The notes under the pieces: generated by a model
Told to the model about the DNA's origin: nothing
The model's input: the letters and a program-made list of their open reading frames with translations, nothing else
The model's database searches: none
Assembly (NCBI GenBank): GCA_003243425.1
Contig: QFQP01000013.1
Location: 62,001-126,000, forward strand
Reading direction: 5' to 3'
DNA length: 64,000 nt
Source: Archangium gephyra
GTDB lineage: Bacteria > Myxococcota > Myxococcia > Myxococcales > Myxococcaceae
Translations under genes and position numbers: made by a program
Part shown: positions 21,907-30,590 of the stretch, in pieces
How positions within the stretch are numbered: position 1 is the first letter of the stretch
How the letters are laid out: each line of letters starts with the position of its first letter

Positions 21907-22482
21907 TCAGCGGCAGCTGAGCGCCCGGCCGTCGTCGCGCTGCGTGGCTGAGATCAGCGTGAGCACGCGGGCCGGGCAATCGTCTTTCCGCTCGGCGAAG
22001 GCGCAGAACGCGTTCGCGAAGTCGGTGAACTCCCGCGCGACCGCTTCGGAGACCTTCGCCGCTTCCGGGAGCGTCTCCTTCGACGACTTCACCCGCGCGG
22101 CGTGGAAGTCGGCTTCGCACTCGGGCTGTTCGTTGAACGAGCAGGTCGAGCAGCACTTCTCGTAGTACTTCGACCACCGGCCGCAGTAGCGCTGCACGGC
22201 TTCGTTGAACGACTTCTGCATGGCCATGCCGCTCTTGAACTTCTCGGCGTTGCTCTTCTTGAGCGGCACCAACACGCGGTCGACTTCGACGTTCATCACG
22301 CGCTTCGTGCATTCCGAGAACTGGGCGCTGACGAAGCGCATGCCGGCGGCGCCGAGCCCCTGTCCTTCGGCGGCGTAGATCTTCCGGCACGCCTCGATGC
22401 TGCGCGCTTTCGCGAAGGGGTCTTCTTCGTCCTGGGCGAGGGCAGCGAAGGCGATCAACGGGACGAGGGCAGCGGCGCGCAT
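21907..22482 (-). CDS. Exported cysteine-rich hypothetical protein
   Basis: The 191-residue product starts MRAAALVPLIAFAALAQDEE, a signal peptide with an Ala-x-Ala-like cleavage site. The mature protein is helical and charged with about ten cysteines (ACRKIY, SECTKR, RYCGRW, EKCCSTCSFNEQPECEA, NAFCAF, DDCPA), implying several disulphide bonds or a metal site. I recognise no family. It is the first gene of the minus-strand run with the hydrolase and bdhA, and is divergent from the GntP permease with 66 bases between starts. Confidence 0.68.
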   Translation of the reverse strand: MRAAALVPLIAFAALAQDEEDPFAKARSIEACRKIYAAEGQGLGAAGMRFVSAQFSECTKRVMNVEVDRVLVPLKKSNAEKFKSGMAMQKSFNEAVQRYCGRWSKYYEKCCSTCSFNEQPECEADFHAARVKSSKETLPEAAKVSEAVAREFTDFANAFCAFAERKDDCPARVLTLISATQRDDGRALSCR

Positions 22483-22548
22483 CACGGCGCCATCGTGGCA
22501 CGAAGATTCGAAAATGGTGCGCTGCAACACGGCCTATGTTGCGCCGCA

Positions 22549-23922
22549 ATGTCTCTGCTGATCGTGCTCGCGGCGCTGGGCTTCCTGATGTGGGTCGCCT
22601 ACCGCGGGAACAGCGTCATTCTCTTCGCGCCCGTCGCTGCGCTGGGAGCGGTGTTGTTGTCGGCGCCGCTCGACGTGGCGCCGGCGTTCTCGGCGTTGTT
22701 CCTCGAGCGCATGGCGGAGTTCCTCAAGAGCTACTTCGCGGTGTTTCTGCTGGGCGCGCTGTTCGGAAAGCTCATCGAGCTGTCGGGCTTCGCGCAGGCC
22801 ATCGTGCAGGCGGTGCTGAAGCTGCTCGGCCCGTCACGCGCCATTCCAGCAGTGGTGCTGGTGTGCGCGCTGCTGACCTACGGCGGTGTGTCGCTCTTCG
22901 TGGTCGTCTTCGCGGTCTACCCGTTCGCGTTCGAGCTCTTCCGCCGCACCGACATTCCCAGGCGGTTACTTCCAGGAACCATCGCGCTCGGCGCGTTCAC
23001 GTTCACCATGGATTCACTGCCGGGCACGCCGCAGATCCAGAACGTCATTCCCACCACGTTCTTCGGAACCACGACGTGGGCCGCACCGGTGCTGGGAACG
23101 ATCGGCGCGGTGTTCATTCTGATCAGCGGCCTCGCGTACCTGTCGTGGAGACGACGTCAGGCTGGCAGTGAGGGCTTCGGTGAATTGCCGAAGGACGTGG
23201 TGGCAGTACCGGAGGCGACGACGAAGATTCACTGGGCGATCGCGTTGCTGCCGTTGGTGGTGGTCGGTGTTTCCAACTTCGTGCTCACCAACGTCATCAA
23301 GCGCACCTACGGCGAGTCGTGGAAGCTGTCGTTCTCGACGCAGACCGTCGACGTGAAGAAGTGGGCGGCGATCTGGGCGGTCGAAGCGGCGCTGCTGCTG
23401 GGCATTGCGACGGTGGTGCTGTTCGCGTTCAAGCGCCTTCGCGCGTCATTCACCGACGGCAGCAAAGCGGCGGTGCAGGGCGCGATGCTGGCGTCGATGA
23501 ACACCGCGAGCGAGTACGGCTTCGGCGCGATCATCGCCGCGCTGCCCGGGTTCCTCGTGATCTCCGACGCGTTGAAGAAGATCCCGTCGCCGTTGATCGG
23601 TGAAGCGGTGTCGGTGACGACGCTCGCGGGCATCACGGGTTCGGCGTCTGGCGGCATGGGCCTCGCGCTCGGTGCGATGGCGACCACGTTCATCGAGCAG
23701 GCAAAGGCCGCCAACATTCCGATGGAGGTGCTGCATCGCGTGGCCTCGATGGCGTCGGGCGGCATGGACACGCTGCCTCACAATGGCGCCGTCATCACGC
23801 TGCTCGCGGTGACCGGCCTGACGCACAAACAGAGCTACCGGGACATCTTCGCCATCACGCTCATCAAGACCGCGGCGGTGTTCGTCGTCATCGCCGTCTA
23901 CTCAACGACGGGCCTGACGTGA
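22549..23922 (+). CDS. GntP-family permease
   Basis: The 457-residue protein has about 12 membrane segments and GntP-family sequences such as LLGALFGKLIELSGFAQAIV, ALLTYGGVSLFVVVFAVYP, TMDSLPGTPQIQNVIPTTFFG and GSASGGMGLALGAM with MASGGMDTLPHNGAVITLL. GntP proteins are proton symporters for gluconate and related hydroxy acids, and some family members beside bdhA transport D-3-hydroxybutyrate. Given bdhA just upstream on the opposite strand, hydroxybutyrate is the best guess for the substrate. The downstream small gene starts at its stop codon (GTGA). Confidence 0.9.
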   Translation: MSLLIVLAALGFLMWVAYRGNSVILFAPVAALGAVLLSAPLDVAPAFSALFLERMAEFLKSYFAVFLLGALFGKLIELSGFAQAIVQAVLKLLGPSRAIPAVVLVCALLTYGGVSLFVVVFAVYPFAFELFRRTDIPRRLLPGTIALGAFTFTMDSLPGTPQIQNVIPTTFFGTTTWAAPVLGTIGAVFILISGLAYLSWRRRQAGSEGFGELPKDVVAVPEATTKIHWAIALLPLVVVGVSNFVLTNVIKRTYGESWKLSFSTQTVDVKKWAAIWAVEAALLLGIATVVLFAFKRLRASFTDGSKAAVQGAMLASMNTASEYGFGAIIAALPGFLVISDALKKIPSPLIGEAVSVTTLAGITGSASGGMGLALGAMATTFIEQAKAANIPMEVLHRVASMASGGMDTLPHNGAVITLLAVTGLTHKQSYRDIFAITLIKTAAVFVVIAVYSTTGLT

Positions 23923-24249
23923 CGCCGCTGCTCACTTCGATGTCCGAGGCGGCGCTCGCGGCGGCACTCGCGCGTGTGAGTGAAGGCGTCGCCCGCGAGT
24001 TGTCGGAGCTCGCCGAGCGCCGTTCGAAGCTCGAGGGCAACTCGCTGCTCAACCTCGACACCGACGCTGGAGATCCGCTCTGGGCGGCGGTGCGTGAGGT
24101 GCACGCGTCGGTGAAGCACCCGGGCAGGCGCGTCGAGCGCGCAGGCGGCGCTCGGGTTCTTCGTCGAAGCGTTGCGTGAAGCGCGCGGCAGTCCGACCTC
24201 CGATGACGCCCGGGCCACGGTGACGGCATTGCTGCTCGCGAACGGCTGA
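23919..24249 (+). pseudogene. Small helical protein gene interrupted by a one-base frameshift
   Basis: From a GTG at 23919 overlapping the permease stop (or ATG at 23940) the frame encodes a helical protein (SEAALAAALARVSEGVAREL, LAERRSKLEGNSLLNLDTD) up to VHASVKHP near 24120. It then degrades to RRVERAGGARVLRRSVA. The other frame continues with good coding character (SSAQAALGFFVEALREARG, DDARATVTALLLANG) to a TGA at 24247-24249. Removing one G from the GGG at about 24122-24124 joins the two halves into a ~109-residue protein. The family is unknown. Either a disabled gene or a homopolymer read error. Confidence 0.65.
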
Positions 24250-24262
24250 CGTCGAAGCGAAA

Positions 24263-24278
24263 CGCGACACGGGTCGCG
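24263..24278 (+). terminator. Short GC-rich hairpin after the GntP operon
   Basis: CGCGAC at 24263-24268 and GTCGCG at 24273-24278 form a 6-base-pair stem with an ACGG loop, 14 bases after the small gene. No T tract follows, so terminator function is weakly supported. Confidence 0.25.
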
Positions 24279-24396
24279 GAATGCGGCGATGAATTCTGCG
24301 ACGCACCGACCCTCGCTCCGAGCGGACCGGCGCTGGTTCGCCACTTGCTCTGGGCCGCGGCGCTGCATTCAACCCACTTCACAGAAGGTTCACCTC

Positions 24397-24849
24397 ATGC
24401 GTTCCGCGTTGCTGTTGTCGCTCGTGTTGCTTGGTGCTGCTTGTGCCACCTCTTCGTCGTCATCGAAGGGCCGTGACCTCAGCAAGCTCGTTCATCTCGA
24501 AGGCGATCACATCGAGGTTGGCGAGACGATTCTCTTCGAGACCGGGAAGGCCAACGTCGACACCAGCTCGACCGATCTGCTCGACGCGGTGGCCGACATT
24601 CTCAAGGTCACCCCGGGCATCACCACGCTCACCATCGAAGGTCACACCGACTCGACCGGCGACGCGGAGGTGAACAAGCAGCTGTCACAGTCGCGCGCCG
24701 ACTCGGTGAAGGCGTACCTCGAAGGTCGTGGTGTCAGCGGCTCGCGCCTGGTGGCACGGGGCTTCGGCGCGGAGAAGCCCATCGCCTCGAACGACTCGGA
24801 CGAAGGCCGCGCGAAGAACCGGCGCGTGGAGTTCAAGGTCGCGCGCTGA
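24397..24849 (+). CDS. OmpA-family peptidoglycan-associated lipoprotein
   Basis: The 150-residue protein starts MRSALLLSLVLLGAACATSS, a lipoprotein-like signal, then a Ser-rich linker and an OmpA C-terminal domain: ILFETGKANVDTSSTDLLD, TTLTIEGHTDSTGD, LSQSRADSVKAYLEGRGV, LVARGFGAEKPIASN and DEGRAKNRRVEFKV. The Asp of GHTDSTG and the Arg of RAKNRRV are the residues that bind meso-diaminopimelate, so it should anchor the outer membrane to the wall. AGAAGG lies 8 bases ahead of the ATG. It is monocistronic and ends back-to-back with the convergent gene at 24850. Confidence 0.92.
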   Translation: MRSALLLSLVLLGAACATSSSSSKGRDLSKLVHLEGDHIEVGETILFETGKANVDTSSTDLLDAVADILKVTPGITTLTIEGHTDSTGDAEVNKQLSQSRADSVKAYLEGRGVSGSRLVARGFGAEKPIASNDSDEGRAKNRRVEFKVAR

Positions 24850-25491
24850 TCAACGCACTGCGAACGAGCTCGGAACGACGTCGTCGGGATCGCGGTCGAA
24901 ATGAATCGTCCAGTGCAGTCCGCCGCGATCGAACTGAAACGTGAGCTTCTTGCCGTCGTCCGACAATTCGCCGGCGCCCCAGTGTTCGATGGCGCCGTCG
25001 AAGCCGACGATCATCTTTCGCACCGAGAAGTTCCCGCTCCCCGACTTCATGACGTAGCGGCCGCTCGGGTGAAGCGTCAGCCGGCCGAGGTCGACCTTCG
25101 AAGGCTGCCCGTCGATCTCCATCACGCCGTGCACGAAGTTGCCCGTGGGCCCGATGAGCGCCTCCTGTGACTTCACCGGCACCGCTTCCACACGCACCTT
25201 GTGACTGCGTGAATCACGCACCCACACCCGGTACTCGATGCCGCGGCGGTCGGTGACGATGAACGCTTCGTCGAGGCGCACCGCGGTCGAGTCGTGCGTC
25301 GTGGTGCGGCCCTGCTCGAGGCGAATGCCGAACGGCGCCTTCAGCACGCGATCGGTGGCGATGAGATCGGCCTGACCTTCGGGGCAATACGTGGGGTGCG
25401 CGAAGCAGAGCTTCAGCAGCAACTCTGACTCGTAGACGTCAGCAAGCGCAGGAGCGGCAACGACCATCAGCGACAGCAACAGAGAACGCAT
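24850..25491 (-). CDS. Exported hypothetical protein
   Basis: The 213-residue product starts MRSLLLSLMVVAAPALADVY, a clear signal peptide. The mature protein has two cysteines (KLCFAHPTYCPEGQ) and is beta-rich, with stretches such as YRVWVRDSRSHKVRVEAVPV and GLHWTIHFDRDPDDV. I recognise no domain; a periplasmic or secreted beta-sandwich is likely. Its stop codon is immediately adjacent to that of the convergent OmpA-type gene, and its start is divergent from the C45-like gene with a 12-base palindrome between them. Confidence 0.68.
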   Translation of the reverse strand: MRSLLLSLMVVAAPALADVYESELLLKLCFAHPTYCPEGQADLIATDRVLKAPFGIRLEQGRTTTHDSTAVRLDEAFIVTDRRGIEYRVWVRDSRSHKVRVEAVPVKSQEALIGPTGNFVHGVMEIDGQPSKVDLGRLTLHPSGRYVMKSGSGNFSVRKMIVGFDGAIEHWGAGELSDDGKKLTFQFDRGGLHWTIHFDRDPDDVVPSSFAVR

Positions 25492-25572
25492 GTCGCGGCC
25501 CAGTGCAGAACCGCGGCCACGCGCAGACCCGCGAAACTGCGTGATCGGCGCTGGGTGAAAATCAAACACCGA

Positions 25573-25584
25573 GTCGGCGCCGAC
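25573..25584. promoter_or_regulatory. Perfect 12-base palindrome between divergent genes
   Basis: GTCGGCGCCGAC is fully self-complementary and sits roughly midway between the starts of the genes at 25491 (minus) and 25685 (plus), the place expected for an operator serving one or both. No regulator can be assigned. In DNA this GC-rich a chance palindrome is possible. Confidence 0.3.
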
Positions 25585-25684
25585 CTGAGCGCGCGCGACC
25601 CATGACGCAGTGCCCCGTATTCGCTCGAATTGTTCGCAGTGGCCACATTGAGAGTGCAACCTCCACGGTTAGGGTGCGCGCGCT

Positions 25685-27517
25685 TTGCGTACCCCGCTCG
25701 TAACAGTCCTCGTCTTCGCGCTCGCTTCGACTTCGTGCGCTCCGCTCGAAAAACCACCCACCCGTGAGCTCATCGAGCTTCGCGGAACGCCCTACGATCG
25801 CGGCCTTCAGCACGGCACGCAGTTGCGCTCGAAGATCCGCAGCTTCTACACGACGCTGCTGACCAACTCGCTCTTCCCCTACCTCTCGCGCGAGCAGCCC
25901 GACATCGCGGCGTTCCTCCCGGAGTACGGCGCGGAGCGCTACCAGAACGGCAACTTCGCCTACGAGCTGCTGCTCGATTCGGCGAAGAACATCGAGCGCT
26001 CACTCAACCGCGCCACGCGCGACGAGCTGCGCGGCATCGCCGACGGCTCGGGGCTCACCTACGACCAGATTCTGGTGCTCAACACCTTCTTCGACACCGT
26101 GCTCGCGGTGCGTGGCATCGCGCTGGCCATTCGGCTTTCGCGCGCGCCGCAGCTGGTGAGCGTGACCTTCACGGGCGCCGACACCGATGGCGTCGACAAC
26201 GACGACGACGGCGCTGTCGACGAAGTGGGCGAAGGTGTCTTCGACCCCTACGTGCCCGAAGTGTTCGGCAATGCCGTCGAGCTGCCGGTGAACACCACGG
26301 TGCGCATCAAGCTCACCGATCCCGACGGCGTCGACCCGCAGACCGTGCGCCTGTACCTGAGCGACCAGCTCTACACGGCCAGCTCGCCCGAGCTTTCGTT
26401 CAACGAGCTCTCGGCGACCGAGCTCGAGGTGGTCTTCACGCCGACCACGCTGACGCCGGCGCTCACCACCACGTTGGTCATCGGCGCGGGCGACAAGAAG
26501 ATCATCGAAACGCCGCCGCCTTCGCGCGCCAGCTTCATGCGCGACGAAGAGCTCACCTTCACCACGCGCGGCGCGGGGCTCGCCCGGCGCGACCTCCGCC
26601 GTCCGGAGTTGAAGGACGGCCGCACGCGCCCGCCGCCGGTGGCCATCGGCGTTCGCAACAGCGTCACCAGCGGTGGCGCTCCGTACATCGCGCAACACTT
26701 CGCGTTGCTCGACGCCAACACCGCGCACAAGCACACCGTCGCCATTCGCCACGTGCCCGAGAGCGGCCCGGCCTTCGTGACCATCGGCTGGGCGGGCATC
26801 GCCTACGGCCTGTCGGGCATGTCGGACCGCGGCGTCGGCTTCGCGTGCAACCCCGCCGACACGCTCGACAACAGCGTCGTCGGTTCGATCTTCGACCAGG
26901 TCGGAGATCTCTCGAAGGCCAGGCTCATCGCCAGCGGGTTGCCCATCGGCTTCGCGGGTCGTCGGCTCCTCGAGCAGGCGACCGATGCGGCCAGCGCGCG
27001 CGCGGTGGTCGGTGAAGCAGAGCGCGTCTACGGGTGGACCTGCGTGTTCGGCGACAAGAACGGCGGCCTCGAGGCGCTGGAGGTCGACTCGAACATCTTC
27101 AACGACACCAGCAAGGGGCTGTTTCCCATCGGGCCAGCGGAGCTCGACCCGCTCGGCCGCCGCTGGGCCGGCTACAGCGACGACGTCATCGTGCTCGGCT
27201 CGAACTACGTGAAGAACGTGCCCGACATCACCACGCTCACCGTCGCCGGCCAGCGCATCACGCCGCAGCGCACGTGGTCGGGCTTCTTCAATCGCAGCCG
27301 CCGCGCTGCCGACGGAGCGCTCGACGTGGTGCAGAGCGCCAACGGCAGCGTCGACGCGCCGTTCCTCGAGCAGCTGCTCGCCGACCCGCGCTTCGTCGAT
27401 CAATCCGACAGCATGAACGCCGTGGTGCTCGATTTCGCGAACCTGCAGGTGCGCTCGGCGATGGGTCAGGTACCGGCCACCAATGGGCCGTTCGAAGTGA
27501 CGGAGGTGCGACCGTGA
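25685..27517 (+). CDS. Peptidase C45 / acyltransferase-like lipoprotein with calcium-loop insertion
   Basis: Read from a TTG at 25685 the 610-residue product starts with a signal ending STSCAP. The family signature follows: ELRGTPYDRGLQHGTQLRSK, then TRDELRGIADGSGLTYDQIL and NTFFD, and later APYIAQHFALLDANTAHKHT, AGIAYGLSGMSDRGVGF and YGWTCVFGDKNGGLEALEV. This is the C45 (isopenicillin-N acyltransferase-like) Ntn-hydrolase pattern. About 190 residues (roughly 155-340) interrupt it, including a calcium-loop-like stretch DTDGVDNDDDGAVDE and an Ig-like beta domain. I do not find the expected nucleophile Cys ahead of the IAQHFALLD strand. It is coupled to the outer-membrane barrel gene by GTGA. 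Confidence 0.78.
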   Translation: MRTPLVTVLVFALASTSCAPLEKPPTRELIELRGTPYDRGLQHGTQLRSKIRSFYTTLLTNSLFPYLSREQPDIAAFLPEYGAERYQNGNFAYELLLDSAKNIERSLNRATRDELRGIADGSGLTYDQILVLNTFFDTVLAVRGIALAIRLSRAPQLVSVTFTGADTDGVDNDDDGAVDEVGEGVFDPYVPEVFGNAVELPVNTTVRIKLTDPDGVDPQTVRLYLSDQLYTASSPELSFNELSATELEVVFTPTTLTPALTTTLVIGAGDKKIIETPPPSRASFMRDEELTFTTRGAGLARRDLRRPELKDGRTRPPPVAIGVRNSVTSGGAPYIAQHFALLDANTAHKHTVAIRHVPESGPAFVTIGWAGIAYGLSGMSDRGVGFACNPADTLDNSVVGSIFDQVGDLSKARLIASGLPIGFAGRRLLEQATDAASARAVVGEAERVYGWTCVFGDKNGGLEALEVDSNIFNDTSKGLFPIGPAELDPLGRRWAGYSDDVIVLGSNYVKNVPDITTLTVAGQRITPQRTWSGFFNRSRRAADGALDVVQSANGSVDAPFLEQLLADPRFVDQSDSMNAVVLDFANLQVRSAMGQVPATNGPFEVTEVRP

Positions 27518-28719
27518 AGCGCGCGCTGTGTGTGGTGTCGTTGTTGTGTGCGTCGAGCGCCTTCGCGATGGAGACGCAGGTGCTGCCGCAGGGCGCGTGG
27601 ATGCTCGACCTCTCGTACTGGCGCTCTTCCATCGACAAGCAGTGGGGCGGCAATCGTCAGGCGCTGCCGCTCATCGAAGAGAACCGCCGCTACGAGCCGG
27701 GCGCCGGTCTGCAGGGCATTCTCGCGCCGCGCCCGAAGGCGGAGTTCGACTTCCTCTTCATTCAGTTGATGTACGGCATCACCGATCGGCTCTCGGCGGC
27801 CGTCTACATCCCGCTCGTGCTGCGCTCGCACGTGTCCACCAACATTCAGTGGACGCCTGGCGACTACCAATCGCCCCTCGGCCGCAGCTACTCGGAAGAC
27901 GACTTCTGGGCCTGGGCGGGAACGCTCGGCCAGCCCCGCGTACCCGCCGACTGGGAAGGCGGCTTCCAGATGTCCGACATGATTCTCGGCGCGCGCTACC
28001 TGCTGCCCGAGTTCGAGTGGATGAAGGAGCACCACTTCCGCTGGTCGGGCACGTTGCAGGTCGCGCTGCCCACCGGCTCCAACTTCGACCCCGAAGCGGC
28101 GGTGAGCGTCGGCACCAACCTCTGGGAGCTGCACGCCGCCGGCGACGTCGAGGTGCACCTCTCGGCCGACAAGCAGTTCTTCGTCGACGAGTACGGCGTG
28201 CCGAAGCTCAACATCGGCGCCGACGTCTTCTATTCGTTCTTCCGCCCGCGTCAGTACAAGGCCGGCCGCGGGCTGCAGAACCCGCTGCTCAACAACAACG
28301 CGCCGTACATCGGTGACACGTACATCGTCGACGGCGGCGATTGGATCGGCGGGACGGTCTCGGTCGACATCGCGCCCTTCATGGGCCCCACGTTGCCGTC
28401 GATCGTCTCGGGGCACGACCTCAAGAAGGCCAACGCGCTGCCGCCCATCTTCACGCTCACGCTCAGCTACACGCGCGTTCAGACCTTCCAGAGCGATTGG
28501 CAGAGCCAGTCAGCCCTGTGGGACTACGACCGCGAGAAGTACTGGCAGCCGGGCGAGAAGAACATTCTCAAGGCCACCGCCAACGTGAGCCTGATGCGCG
28601 TGGGGCTGCCGCTGCAGATCTACGCCCGCTACCAGGCCGGCGACATCATTCCCGGCCGCTACACGCGCCCCGCCAACATCTTCACGGCCGGTGTGCGCGT
28701 CATCGCGAAGTTCTGGTGA
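27514..28719 (+). CDS. Outer-membrane beta-barrel protein
   Basis: The 401-residue product, from a GTG overlapping the previous stop, begins MKRALCVVSLLCASSAFAME, a signal peptide. The mature sequence alternates hydrophobic and polar residues in strands and ends VRVIAKFW, an aromatic C-terminal residue as in outer-membrane barrels. Segments such as FDFLFIQLMYGITDRLSAAV and FRWSGTLQVALPTGSNFDPE resemble the aromatic-transport/phenol MetA-type barrel group. The long Trp/Asp-rich loops suggest a surface-exposed pore. Co-expression with the C45-like lipoprotein suggests a joint role, for example uptake or turnover of an acylated compound; this is inferred. Confidence 0.78.
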   Translation: MKRALCVVSLLCASSAFAMETQVLPQGAWMLDLSYWRSSIDKQWGGNRQALPLIEENRRYEPGAGLQGILAPRPKAEFDFLFIQLMYGITDRLSAAVYIPLVLRSHVSTNIQWTPGDYQSPLGRSYSEDDFWAWAGTLGQPRVPADWEGGFQMSDMILGARYLLPEFEWMKEHHFRWSGTLQVALPTGSNFDPEAAVSVGTNLWELHAAGDVEVHLSADKQFFVDEYGVPKLNIGADVFYSFFRPRQYKAGRGLQNPLLNNNAPYIGDTYIVDGGDWIGGTVSVDIAPFMGPTLPSIVSGHDLKKANALPPIFTLTLSYTRVQTFQSDWQSQSALWDYDREKYWQPGEKNILKATANVSLMRVGLPLQIYARYQAGDIIPGRYTRPANIFTAGVRVIAKFW

Positions 28720-28780
28720 CGTGAGACATCAGTTGAAGAGCACGCGCGACGGAGGGCATGTCGCCAGGTAGAGAAGCGAC

Positions 28781-30073
28781 ATGATTCCGCACGTGGTCAT
28801 CGTCGGCGGTGGGTTCGCCGGCCTCTACGCCGCTCGCCGCTTCGCGCGCGGGCACGTTCGCGTCACCCTCGTCGACAGGCACAACTACCACCTGTTTCAG
28901 CCGCTGCTGTACCAGGTGGCGACGGCGGGCCTGTCGCCCGGCGACATCGCGACGCCCATTCGTTCACTGGTCTCGAAGCAGTCGAACCTCGAGGTGCGGC
29001 TGGGTGAAGTCACGCACATCGACCTCAAGAATCGCCGCGTGCACCTCAAAGACGGCGAGCTCACGTACGACTCGTTGATCATCGCCGCGGGTGTGAGCCA
29101 CGCGTACTTCGGTCGCCCCGAGTGGGAGCGTCAGGCACCGGGGCTGAAGACGCTCGATGACGCGCTCGAGCTGCGCCGGCGCGTGCTGACCGCCTTCGAG
29201 GAGGCCGAGACCGAAGAAGACGAGAAGAAGCGTGACGAGTTGCTCACCTTCGTGGTCGTCGGCGGCGGGCCCACCGGTGTGGAGCTCGCGGGAGCCATCG
29301 CCGAGCTGGCGAAGTTCACCGTGGCGCGTGACTACCGCCGCTTCGACCCGCGCCGCGCGAAGGTGCTGTTGGTGGAAGCCGGCGACCGCGTGCTGTCGGC
29401 GTTCGACCAGGACCTCTCGAGTCGCGCGCTCAAGTCACTGCGCAAGCTCGGCGTCGACGTGCGGCTGTCGACGCGCGTGACGAACATCGACCCCGCGGGC
29501 GTGCAGTTGGACAAGGAGCACATTCCCGCGAAGACGGTGCTGTGGGCCGCCGGTGTCGCCGCGTCGCCGCTCTCGAAGACCCTCGGCGTGGAGCTGGACC
29601 GCGCTGGCCGCGTGAAGGTGAACCGCGACCTCTCGATTCCCGGTTTCCCCACGGCGTACGTGGTGGGTGACCTCGCCGCCTGCCCGCAGGAAGACGGCAG
29701 CTTCGTGCCCGGCCTCGCGCCCGCCGCGATTCAGGAAGGCGAGCACGCGGCCGACAACATTCTCGCGCAGTCGCTGGGCCACCCGACCAAACCCTTCGAG
29801 TACTTCGACAAGGGCATCATGGCCACCGTGGGCCGCGCGTCGGGCATCGCGCAGGCGGGCTCGCTCAAGCTGTCCGGCTTCATCGGCTGGGTGGCCTGGC
29901 TGTTCATCCACATCATGTACCTCATCGGTTTCCGCAACCGCGTGCTGGTGCTCATTCAGTGGGCCTGGGCCTTCTTCACCTTCGGCCGCAGCGCGCGCCT
30001 CATCACCGGCACGTCGCCTGATTCACTCGACCGCACCATCGAAACGTCGAACCGGGAGCACGTTCGTCTGTGA
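28781..30073 (+). CDS. ndh: Type II NADH dehydrogenase (NDH-2)
   Basis: The 430-residue flavoprotein has an N-terminal FAD-binding Rossmann motif (VVIVGGGFAGLYAARRFA), the family segment HNYHLFQPLLYQVATAGLSP, a second dinucleotide site for NADH (TFVVVGGGPTGVELAGAIAE), and VVGDLAACPQEDG near the C-terminal FAD contacts. Its C-terminal region (FIGWVAWLFIHIMYLIGFRN) is the amphipathic anchor that attaches NDH-2 to the inner membrane. NDH-2 passes electrons from NADH to quinone without pumping protons. GAGAAG precedes the ATG. The YchJ-like gene starts on its stop codon. Confidence 0.94.
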   Translation: MIPHVVIVGGGFAGLYAARRFARGHVRVTLVDRHNYHLFQPLLYQVATAGLSPGDIATPIRSLVSKQSNLEVRLGEVTHIDLKNRRVHLKDGELTYDSLIIAAGVSHAYFGRPEWERQAPGLKTLDDALELRRRVLTAFEEAETEEDEKKRDELLTFVVVGGGPTGVELAGAIAELAKFTVARDYRRFDPRRAKVLLVEAGDRVLSAFDQDLSSRALKSLRKLGVDVRLSTRVTNIDPAGVQLDKEHIPAKTVLWAAGVAASPLSKTLGVELDRAGRVKVNRDLSIPGFPTAYVVGDLAACPQEDGSFVPGLAPAAIQEGEHAADNILAQSLGHPTKPFEYFDKGIMATVGRASGIAQAGSLKLSGFIGWVAWLFIHIMYLIGFRNRVLVLIQWAWAFFTFGRSARLITGTSPDSLDRTIETSNREHVRL

Positions 30074-30531
30074 GCACCTGTTTCTGTGGAGGCCCGAGTT
30101 ACGAGTCGTGCTGCAAGCCGCGTCACGACGGTTCGAAGCCCGCCCCGACGGCCGAAGCGTTGATGCGCAGCCGCTATTCCGCGTTCGCCACCGCCAACGT
30201 CGACTACCTGCGTGACACGCAGACCAGGCCGACGCGCGAGACGAGCTGGGAAGACACGAAGCGCTGGGCCAGCTCGGTCGCGTGGGTCGGCCTGACCATC
30301 GCCGACACCGTGAAGGGCACCGAGAGCGACGCCGACGGCATCGTGGAGTTCATCGCCCGCTACATCGACAACGGCGAGCTCACGTCGTTGCGTGAGCGCA
30401 GCACCTTCGTGCGCCGCGACGGCAGGTGGATCTACGACGACGGCACGCCCGAGGTGACGCAGCAGAAACTCGAGCGCAACGCGCCGTGCCCGTGCGGCAG
30501 TGGCAAGAAGTTCAAGCAGTGCCACGCGTGA
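30070..30531 (+). CDS. YchJ-family protein with SEC-C zinc motif
   Basis: The 153-residue protein, from a GTG overlapping the NDH-2 stop, has a zinc-binding N-terminus (MSTCFCGGPSYESCCKP), a central NTF2-like YchJ domain (ALMRSRYSAFATANVDYL, FRR-type strand STFVRRDGRWIYDDG), and a C-terminal SEC-C motif (APCPCGSGKKFKQCH). SEC-C motifs bind zinc and are seen in SecA and many accessory proteins. The exact role of YchJ proteins is not known. Coupling to NDH-2 may only reflect shared transcription. Confidence 0.88.
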   Translation: MSTCFCGGPSYESCCKPRHDGSKPAPTAEALMRSRYSAFATANVDYLRDTQTRPTRETSWEDTKRWASSVAWVGLTIADTVKGTESDADGIVEFIARYIDNGELTSLRERSTFVRRDGRWIYDDGTPEVTQQKLERNAPCPCGSGKKFKQCHA

Positions 30532-30590
30532 CCTCACGGTTTTGAGAGCTCACGGGTCTGCTTTGCAAGGGGCGACCAAGGAGCTTTCCG

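Noticed and set aside
22496..22512. TGGCACGAAGATTCGAA upstream of the GntP gene as a sigma-54 promoter
   Set aside because: The -24 box is good but the invariant GC at -12 is CG, so the match fails at the key position.
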